A model generated the notes under the pieces. That model had not been told where the DNA came from, did no database searches, and worked only from the letters and a program-made list of their open reading frames with translations. The position numbers and the translations under genes were made by a program. Positions 1 through 5,498 of a DNA stretch of 8,784 nt are shown one piece after another (position 1 is the first letter of the stretch; the number at the start of each line of letters is the position of its first letter). This DNA is from an uncultured Actinomycetes bacterium (GTDB taxonomy: Bacteria; Actinomycetota; Actinomycetes; S36-B12), in assembly GCA_937902285.1 (NCBI GenBank), contig CALGTB010000321.1, positions 1 through 8,784 of the forward strand, in the 5' to 3' direction.

Positions 1-2
1 TG

Positions 3-1145
3 CGCACGCTCGGCAAGGCCTACTACGGCTCCGCCGACGTCGGGGAGTGCTACGCGATCGCCGGCCGCATCGACCCCACGAAGCTCGGCACCTGGCAGGA
101 CGAGTGGGAGTCCGCAGCGGAGGCGCTCGCCGCTTCCGCGCATGCCTCCGCCCAGGCCGGGCACCACGTCAGCGCGGGCGAGGCCTACCTCCGCGCCGCC
201 GAGTACATGCGGCAGTCGTACTTCTTCGACCGGCTCGACCTCACCGGGACCCGCATGCTCGCCGCGTGGCGGCGGCAGCGCGAGTACTTCCGCGAGGCAC
301 TGCGGCTCCTCGACGTGCGCCACGAGATCGTCTCCATCCCCTACGCGGGCACGCACCTGTCCGGCTACCTCGTCCTTCCGTCGTCGGGCACCGGACCGTG
401 GCCCACGATCATCAGCCCGGCGGGCTATGACAGCCCGATCGAGGAGTACTGGATGTTCGCGTGCGGACCGGCGCTGCGCCGCGGCTACGCCGTGCTCATG
501 TTCGACGGCCCGGGCCAGGGGTCGTCGCTGCTGGAGAAGGGCCTGTTCTTCCGTCCCGACTACGAGATCGTCGCCACTGCGGTGGTGGACTTCGCCGTCC
601 GCCAGCCCGATATCGATGCGTCGCGACTCGTGTCGTACGGGCGCAGCTTCGGGGGCTACCTCGCCCCGCGCATGGCCAGCGGCGAGCACCGCCCCGCGGC
701 CTGCGTCGCGGATCCGGGCCTGTTCGACGTGGGAGCCATGATGGTCGGGCAGCTGCCGCCCGACCAGTCCGCCGGCATCCTGTCCGGCGATACGGCCGTC
801 ATCGACGGATTCAACTCCGCCATCCTCGCCGATCCCGGCATGACGCAGTTCTTCATGTCCAGGGCGGTCACCCATGGCGCACAGACGCCGGCTGCGTACG
901 TCGTCGCCCTGCAGGGCTTCGCGGTGCCAGCCGCCCAGATCACCTGCCCGACGCTCGTGACGCACCAGGACGGCGACGGGCAGTCGCAGGCGCTGTTCGA
1001 CGCCCTCACCTGCCCGAAGGAGCTCGTGACGTTCACCGATGCCGAGGGAGCGGGAGGGCACTGCGAGGGAGCAGGGCAGGCACTGTTCGGACAGCGGGTC
1101 TTCGACTGGCTCGACACGACGCTGCGGGCCGATGGCCCGCACTGA
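3..1145 (+). CDS. Alpha/beta hydrolase, 2,6-dihydroxypseudooxynicotine hydrolase-like (5' end cut by the window edge)
   Basis: The reading frame is open from base 3 to the TGA at 1143-1145, giving 380 visible residues. The internal ATG at 207 is not the start, because the upstream codons continue the same family: an N-terminal helical region with GSADVGEC at visible residues 9-16 and an AxxYMRQSYFF stretch. The alpha/beta-hydrolase core follows. The nucleophile elbow is G-R-S-F-G with Ser at visible residue 215 (codon 645-647). A strand-end HQDGD offers the acid (Asp 323 or 325), and GAGGHCEG supplies the His at 353. This cap-plus-core pattern is that of 2,6-dihydroxypseudooxynicotine hydrolase and related enzymes, which cleave C-C bonds or esters in the cytosol. 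The true substrate cannot be read from the sequence; nothing visible nearby belongs to nicotine catabolism. No signal peptide is visible, but the extreme N-terminus is missing. The secreted-protein gene begins 27 bases downstream on the same strand, so co-transcription is possible. Confidence 0.85.
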   Translation, partial: RTLGKAYYGSADVGECYAIAGRIDPTKLGTWQDEWESAAEALAASAHASAQAGHHVSAGEAYLRAAEYMRQSYFFDRLDLTGTRMLAAWRRQREYFREALRLLDVRHEIVSIPYAGTHLSGYLVLPSSGTGPWPTIISPAGYDSPIEEYWMFACGPALRRGYAVLMFDGPGQGSSLLEKGLFFRPDYEIVATAVVDFAVRQPDIDASRLVSYGRSFGGYLAPRMASGEHRPAACVADPGLFDVGAMMVGQLPPDQSAGILSGDTAVIDGFNSAILADPGMTQFFMSRAVTHGAQTPAAYVVALQGFAVPAAQITCPTLVTHQDGDGQSQALFDALTCPKELVTFTDAEGAGGHCEGAGQALFGQRVFDWLDTTLRADGPH

Positions 1146-1172
1146 GCTCGACTCGAGGCAACGGGGGACATC

Positions 1173-1970
1173 GTGAACAGGAGTGTCATCCGCGCGGTGC
1201 TGGTCGGCGTGACGGCCCTCATCGTCCTCGGGTCCAGCCTCGTCCCCCTCGCATCGCCTGCGCACGCGCGCGAGCTCGACGACGTCGACGTCACCCGCGC
1301 GACGATGCGCGGCGTCTGGCTGGCACCGATCTGGAAGGCCTACGGCGCGACGGCCTACCGCATCGAGGACTACTCCGCTTCGCCCGAGGGCGGCTACCGG
1401 TACGTCGCCGAAGTGGGCGAGCTGTACGACAGCGGACGGCGCTGCGTCCTCACGCGCAACGACGCCGTCATCGTCGACGGGAAGTGCCGCGACAGCGTCC
1501 CGTGGGGCGGGCTGGAGCTGCCCGGCTCGGGCCGGTACTCGCTCACTGTCAGTGGGAGCCGGGTCGCATCGTGGACGTTCACCCTGCCGTCCGACGTCCC
1601 GCCACCGCTGGCACCGGCCGCCTGCGCGATCACGTCGTTCACGCCGGGCCTCGTCAGTGACATCGGCCCCACCTTCCAGGTGACGACCAACGGCCTGTGC
1701 AGCCGCGGCTACTGGTACTACCAGGTCGATGTCCCCGACGGCGGGCAGGCGTACCGGCGGTTCCGCCTGCAGCCCGACGGCGTGTTCCTCGTCAGGGACC
1801 TCATCGACATCACCAGCCCGGCGACCATCAGCATGGCCTTCCTGCCCCGCGGCTACACCGAGCTGACGGCCGCGGCGCTTGCGACGCCCGGTGGGACAGT
1901 GCCCGCCTGGCGCCTGGCGCCAGGTGCCGCAGGCCCTCGGCTACTGAAGCCCGGCGTGCCGCTCCGGTGA
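1173..1970 (+). CDS. Secreted protein of unknown function with four cysteines
   Basis: The product is 265 residues and starts at GTG, with a GGGGGA ribosome binding site at 1163-1168, four bases upstream. Residues 1-32 form a classical Sec signal peptide: basic MNRSVIR, a hydrophobic core at about 8-26, then SPAHA with cleavage likely after Ala32. The mature chain has no further membrane segment, no lipobox and no sortase motif, so it is probably released or loosely wall-associated. It has four cysteines (91, 105, 151, 176), consistent with two disulfides. It appears to have two beta-rich halves separated by a PPPLAP linker near 143-148. The first half is rich in Tyr/Arg and the second contains an aromatic RGYWYYQVDV strand. 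I do not recognise the family and assign no function; an Ig-like or adhesin-like fold is only a guess. It is co-directional with the hydrolase upstream. A 112-base gap, the longest on this strand up to 5489, separates it from the HEAT protein gene. Confidence 0.8.
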   Translation: MNRSVIRAVLVGVTALIVLGSSLVPLASPAHARELDDVDVTRATMRGVWLAPIWKAYGATAYRIEDYSASPEGGYRYVAEVGELYDSGRRCVLTRNDAVIVDGKCRDSVPWGGLELPGSGRYSLTVSGSRVASWTFTLPSDVPPPLAPAACAITSFTPGLVSDIGPTFQVTTNGLCSRGYWYYQVDVPDGGQAYRRFRLQPDGVFLVRDLIDITSPATISMAFLPRGYTELTAAALATPGGTVPAWRLAPGAAGPRLLKPGVPLR

Positions 1971-2001
1971 TCAGGGGCGGAGGGTGGACTCGTTCGCCAC
2001 A

Positions 2002-2048
2002 TTGACCTCACGAGTAACATAGGATTCGCCACCGGCAGGTCCTACCAT
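2002..2048 (+). promoter_or_regulatory. Possible promoter region upstream of the HEAT/glycosyltransferase operon
   Basis: This stretch of the 1971-2082 gap is visibly more A/T-rich than its surroundings. It contains TTGACC at 2002-2007 and three TAnnnT -10-like hexamers: TAACAT (2015-2020), TAGGAT (2020-2025) and TACCAT (2043-2048). None has a good -35 at 17-18 bases. TACCAT would start a transcript near 2055-2057 and leave a leader of about 26 bases before ATG 2083, which fits the ribosome binding site there. A promoter somewhere here is likely because a new transcription unit appears to begin; the exact boxes are uncertain. Confidence 0.3.
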
Positions 2049-2070
2049 TGACTGTCACATGGGTGACGGC

Positions 2071-2077
2071 GGGGAGG
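2071..2077 (+). promoter_or_regulatory. Ribosome binding site that fixes the HEAT protein start at 2083
   Basis: GGGGAGG lies five bases before ATG 2083. The earlier in-frame ATG at 2059 has no purine-rich sequence before it, so the shorter form starting MFQGSLGL is preferred. That also places the hydrophobic anchor directly at the N-terminus. Confidence 0.65.
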
Positions 2078-2082
2078 CAGCG

Positions 2083-4008
2083 ATGTTCCAGGGCAGCCTG
2101 GGGCTTGTCGTCATCCTCCTCATTGTCATCATCGTGGTCTCGCTCGTCCTCCTCGCCATGGTGATCGGGTTCAAGATCTCCCGCGACCGTCGCGAGCGAC
2201 GGGCCGAACGCTTCCGTGACCGCCTCTGGAAAGCCTGGGTCGATGACGACGCCCAGCAGATGGCGAAGGCCTATCGAATGGTCGCGCGCGGAGGACACCA
2301 GGCGCAAAGCGACTACATCCAGATGAGCGACCGCGCCATGAGCGCGGACTGGCGCACGCAGGACCGGGTCGAGGGGATGCGAAATGCCGCCGAGAAGGTC
2401 GGCTTCAGTCAGGCGCTTCGCAAGCAGCTGAAGTCTCGCAGCGACGTGAAGCGCGGGCTCGCCGTCACAATGGCCGGCTATCCCGGAACCACACTGCGGC
2501 CCGAGGAGCTCGCTCCCTTCCTGACCGACTCCGAACCCACCGTGCGGCTTGCAGCGGCGGGCAGCCTCGAACGCATGGCTGACCCCTTGGCCGCCGATGT
2601 CCTGATCACGGCGCTGATCAATCAGGATCTGCCCGACGAGCGCATCATCGAACGGATAGGCCACAGCTGGGCAGTGGACGGCATCGTGGCGCAGCTGGCG
2701 GACCCCGCACCCGAGGTGACTTCTCGTGTGCGCTGCGGTCTGGCCCGGGCATTGGCGCTCGTGGGGGACCCCCGGGCCATGCCGGTCCTCGAGATCATTT
2801 CCGTAGGGGGGGTCGTCGAGGAGAAGGTGCAGGCGCTCAAGGCCCTCGTCGCCTGCGCGCCGCACGCCAATGACCAGCAGCGAGCCGAGCTCGAGATCTT
2901 CGCCCGCCACCTCCTCGACGACGAGCATCCGGTCGTGAGGACCCAAGTGGCGCTCATTCTCGGAGCCGCGGGTTACGAGTCGGACATCCCCATCCTTGCC
3001 CAACTAGTCAGCGACGACGACTGGTTCGTCCGGCGCGCTGCGGCGAAGGCACTCGCCCAGATGGGGTCACCCGGCCTCGCGGCCCTGCGACGACTGGCCG
3101 CCTCGGACGACCGCTTCGCGGCCGAGCGGGCGCGAGAGGAGATCACCTTCGCCACGATCATGGCGGCTCGCCTGGCCGCCGACACCGGCCAGGACTTCGA
3201 GGGAATCCTGACGCAAGGATCCGTCGGCGCCAACCGATCGGTGCACGGCAGCGACTCATCGCCCGTCCTTGCCGTGGCCGCAGCGGGTGCCTCGATCGGC
3301 GTGCACGCGACCGCAACGGTCCCCACGGAAGCGCCGTCGGAGACTGGCTCCGAGGCCCCCTCCGGACACCCCGGCCACGACACGCCGAATGTTCCGAGTG
3401 CGCTCGCACCGGCCATTGTCGCCCCCGCCGCCCCGTCCCCTTCGCAAGCCAGCCCCATCACCGCCGCGCCTCCCCGGGCCCGTCGGGTGGTTTTCGACGG
3501 CGACTTCGTCGAGCAGCGCCCACCTCGAGGCGCCGTTGGCAACAACCCGCTCGAGGCCCCGATCTCCTCGTATGTGCCGGCCATCGTCATCCTGCAGTCT
3601 CCACAGAGGGCCTCAGGGGCCGTCCCGACGTCCCCGCCCACTGATGCCGAGATTCCGATGTCACCCGCAGGAGACGCATCGCCGATCCAGCCCGCACCTG
3701 AGCCGCTGCCCTCGGTCAGCATGAACGTGGGCCCGGCCAGCCGCGCGAGGGAAGGGAGCTCAGTCATCATCACCGGACGCTGCCGACCGCGGGAACGGGG
3801 GCGTCGGGCCCGACTGGAAGTGCTCGTGGGCGACCGTTGGCGAACGGTCGATACCATCGCCCTGACAAGCAAGGGGCGGTTTGCGTTCGGCATCGATGAC
3901 ACGGGCACGGTGGGTGCGACTTACACGTACCGCATCGCGATCCTGCGCAGGAAGAAGAACCGCCCGCTGGTCACCGGTGATCCGATAATGATCACCGTCG
4001 TGCCGTGA
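2083..4008 (+). CDS. Membrane-anchored HEAT-repeat protein with C-terminal Ig-like domain, paired with a glycosyltransferase
   Basis: The product is 641 residues. Residues 7-30 are one very hydrophobic helix (Ile/Val/Leu), followed at once by a basic stretch (KISRDRRERRAER). By the positive-inside rule this puts the rest of the protein in the cytoplasm. Residues about 120-355 are alpha-helical HEAT-like repeats. Repeated signatures include EPTVRLAAAGSLERM (151-165), EVTSRVRCGLARAL (211-224), HPVVRTQVALILGA (282-295) and DWFVRRAAAKALAQM (313-327). Residues about 390-545 are a low-complexity Pro/Ala/Ser linker. Residues about 545-641 form a beta domain with a GRCRP...LEVLVGDRWRTVDT...GRFAFGI...YTYRIAI pattern, resembling bacterial Ig-like modules. 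HEAT arrays are protein-binding scaffolds. The gene overlaps the glycosyltransferase gene by four bases, so the likely partner is that synthase, as an assembly or regulatory subunit; this is inference. No catalytic motif is seen. A/T-ended codons are more frequent than in the genes at either end of the window. Confidence 0.85.
   Translation: MFQGSLGLVVILLIVIIVVSLVLLAMVIGFKISRDRRERRAERFRDRLWKAWVDDDAQQMAKAYRMVARGGHQAQSDYIQMSDRAMSADWRTQDRVEGMRNAAEKVGFSQALRKQLKSRSDVKRGLAVTMAGYPGTTLRPEELAPFLTDSEPTVRLAAAGSLERMADPLAADVLITALINQDLPDERIIERIGHSWAVDGIVAQLADPAPEVTSRVRCGLARALALVGDPRAMPVLEIISVGGVVEEKVQALKALVACAPHANDQQRAELEIFARHLLDDEHPVVRTQVALILGAAGYESDIPILAQLVSDDDWFVRRAAAKALAQMGSPGLAALRRLAASDDRFAAERAREEITFATIMAARLAADTGQDFEGILTQGSVGANRSVHGSDSSPVLAVAAAGASIGVHATATVPTEAPSETGSEAPSGHPGHDTPNVPSALAPAIVAPAAPSPSQASPITAAPPRARRVVFDGDFVEQRPPRGAVGNNPLEAPISSYVPAIVILQSPQRASGAVPTSPPTDAEIPMSPAGDASPIQPAPEPLPSVSMNVGPASRAREGSSVIITGRCRPRERGRRARLEVLVGDRWRTVDTIALTSKGRFAFGIDDTGTVGATYTYRIAILRRKKNRPLVTGDPIMITVVP
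3975..3997 (+). promoter_or_regulatory. Perfect 8-bp inverted repeat just before the glycosyltransferase start
   Basis: CGGTGATC (3975-3982) and GATCACCG (3990-3997) pair perfectly around a 7-base loop, CGATAAT. The 3' arm ends seven bases before GTG 4005 and covers the place where a Shine-Dalgarno would sit; no purine-rich site is present there. In mRNA the hairpin would hide the start region until ribosomes finishing the HEAT gene melt it, which would couple translation of the two genes. It may instead be a chance feature of the coding sequence or a DNA operator. Confidence 0.4.
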
Positions 4009-5489
4009 CCATCGACGACTGGATCGACAGTTATCGGGAGTTCTTCCTGTGGTTCGACTCGGTCGTTCTGTTCTATGTCATCGCCCTCAACATCTTCTAC
4101 TTCGCCTTCGTCTTCAGCGGCTGGCGGACGGTCCACCGGTATGTCGCACTGCGACCGATGCGCGACTACCGCTACGTGGGCCACTCAAAGCTGTCGATGG
4201 CGGTCACCATCCTCGTGCCGGCATACAACGAGGAGAAGACGATCGTGCCGGCTGTTCAGGCGCTGCTGCGCACGCAGTTCAACGAGCTGGAGGTGGTGAT
4301 CGTCAACGACGGCTCGACCGATGGCACCATGAGGGTGCTTGCCGAGGTCTTCACCCTCGTGCCGATCGATCGCAGCCCGCGTTCGGGCCTGACGACCAAG
4401 CCCGTCCGAGGCGTTCATGCATCGGTGACGGAGCGACGCGTCATCGTCATCGACAAGGAGAACGGCGGCAAGGCGGACTCCCTCAACGTGGCCCTCAACT
4501 ACTCGCAGTATCCGCTCGTCTGCGCCATCGACGCGGACACCATCATGGATCCCGGCGCCCTCGCGCGACTCGTGTGGGAGTTCCAGTCGGACCCGGACAT
4601 CGTGGCGACCGGCGGGATCGTCCGCATCATCAACGGAAGCGGTGTCAAGGGCGGACAGATCACCGAGGTCCGGACACCGCGCGACCTGCTGGGGAACATC
4701 CAGATCGTCGAGTACCTGCGGGCCTTCTTGGGCGGGCGGCTGGCATGGTCGCGCTGGAACATGCTGCTCATCATCTCCGGCGCCTTCGGGCTGTTCCGAC
4801 GCGACGTCATCATCAGCGCTGGCGGATACGACGCGGACAACGTGGGAGAGGACGCCGAGCTCGTCGTGCGCATACGCCGCCAGCGAGCCGAGCAGGGGCT
4901 GCCGTGTCGGATCACCTTCTTCCCCGACCCGATCTGCTGGACGGAGGCGCCATCGGACTTAGCAGCCCTGGTGCGACAGCGCGACCGCTGGCAGCGGGGC
5001 CTCGGAGAGCTGCTCATCAAGCATCGACGCATGACGTTCAATCCCAGATACGGACGCATCGGGATGCTCGCGGTCCCGTTCTACTGGATCTTCGAGTTCC
5101 TCGAGCCGCTCATCACCGTCACGGGCGTGACGCTGGTCGCAGTTGGGTTCGTCCTCGGCTTGGTCGACCCCTTCACCTTCGCCCTCATGCTCAGCCTCGT
5201 CACGTTCTACGGCCTGTTCATCAGCCTGGGCGTGATCATGATGGAGGAGCGGGCCTTCCGCCGGTACCCCAACTGGCGCGATCTCATGCACATGGGGCTC
5301 GCCATCTTCGCGGAGAACTTCGGCTACCGGCAGTACCTCGCGTTCGTGCGGCTTCGTGCCATCCTCCGCATCCGCACGAGCAAGTCAGAGTGGGGCGAGA
5401 ACGTTCGGACCGGGTTCCATGACGAGGAGTTCGCATCCGACGAGCAGACGCGGGACCCGGCCACCACTGACCCCGCGATCCGCCGCTGA
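4005..5489 (+). CDS. Processive family 2 glycosyltransferase (polysaccharide synthase, PgaC/IcaA-like)
   Basis: The product is 494 residues, starting at GTG inside the stop of the upstream gene (GTGA overlap). It is an integral membrane enzyme expected to polymerise a nucleotide-sugar into an exported glycan. An N-terminal helix spans about 17-38. The cytosolic GT-A domain shows VPAYNEE (71-77), NDGSTDG (101-107, Asp102), DKENGGKADSLN (150-161), DAD (176-178) for metal/UDP binding, an ISGAFGLFRR acceptor region (257-266), GED (281-283) with the catalytic-base Asp283, and QRDRW (325-329), the QxxRW signature of processive synthases. Membrane segments follow at about 356-386 and 390-412, with an amphipathic stretch at 431-455. 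There is no PilZ domain, so no direct cyclic-di-GMP site is visible. About 45 residues lie between the DGS and NGGK motifs, including a TKPVRGVHAS segment; this seems longer than in PgaC. The sugar cannot be deduced: N-acetylglucosamine is the closest family precedent, with a hyaluronan- or cellulose-like product possible. Confidence 0.9.
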   Translation: MTIDDWIDSYREFFLWFDSVVLFYVIALNIFYFAFVFSGWRTVHRYVALRPMRDYRYVGHSKLSMAVTILVPAYNEEKTIVPAVQALLRTQFNELEVVIVNDGSTDGTMRVLAEVFTLVPIDRSPRSGLTTKPVRGVHASVTERRVIVIDKENGGKADSLNVALNYSQYPLVCAIDADTIMDPGALARLVWEFQSDPDIVATGGIVRIINGSGVKGGQITEVRTPRDLLGNIQIVEYLRAFLGGRLAWSRWNMLLIISGAFGLFRRDVIISAGGYDADNVGEDAELVVRIRRQRAEQGLPCRITFFPDPICWTEAPSDLAALVRQRDRWQRGLGELLIKHRRMTFNPRYGRIGMLAVPFYWIFEFLEPLITVTGVTLVAVGFVLGLVDPFTFALMLSLVTFYGLFISLGVIMMEERAFRRYPNWRDLMHMGLAIFAENFGYRQYLAFVRLRAILRIRTSKSEWGENVRTGFHDEEFASDEQTRDPATTDPAIRR

Positions 5490-5498
5490 GATCACGGG
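5472..5498. terminator. Stem-loop across the convergent stop codons, possible bidirectional terminator
   Basis: CCCGCGATC (5472-5480) and GATCACGGG (5490-5498) face each other around a 9-base loop. On the minus-strand transcript all nine pairs form, with one G:U; on the plus-strand transcript there is one C/A mismatch. The stem contains the 2-base gap between the glycosyltransferase stop (5487-5489) and the glycosidase stop (5492-5494). Neither side has a clear T tract, so this would be a weak or non-canonical terminator. Confidence 0.4.

Noticed and set aside
461..1660. Plus-strand open frame spanning the first two genes in another frame
   Set aside because: It is Arg/Ala/Pro-rich, the usual product of an out-of-frame reading of GC-rich genes, and it crosses two real genes.
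1913..1924. Palindrome CCTGGCGCCAGG near the 3' end of the secreted-protein gene
   Set aside because: It lies within coding sequence, is 46 bases before the stop with no T tract, and such G/C dyads are common in this composition.
2059..2082. Upstream ATG of the HEAT protein gene as the start
   Set aside because: It has no ribosome binding site, whereas GGGGAGG is well spaced before ATG 2083.
2008..3003. Long minus-strand open frame opposite the HEAT gene
   Set aside because: Its product is His/Asp/Glu/Arg-rich with no recognisable domain. It is explained by GC-rich antisense of a well-supported gene, and there is no ribosome binding site.
3250..3720. Repetitive-looking Pro/Ala/Ser coding region that might be a DNA repeat array
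   Set aside because: There is no repeated DNA unit; it is a low-complexity protein linker.
3971..3980. Palindrome TCACCGGTGA in the end of the HEAT gene
   Set aside because: It overlaps the stronger 8-bp hairpin at 3975-3997 and adds nothing separate.
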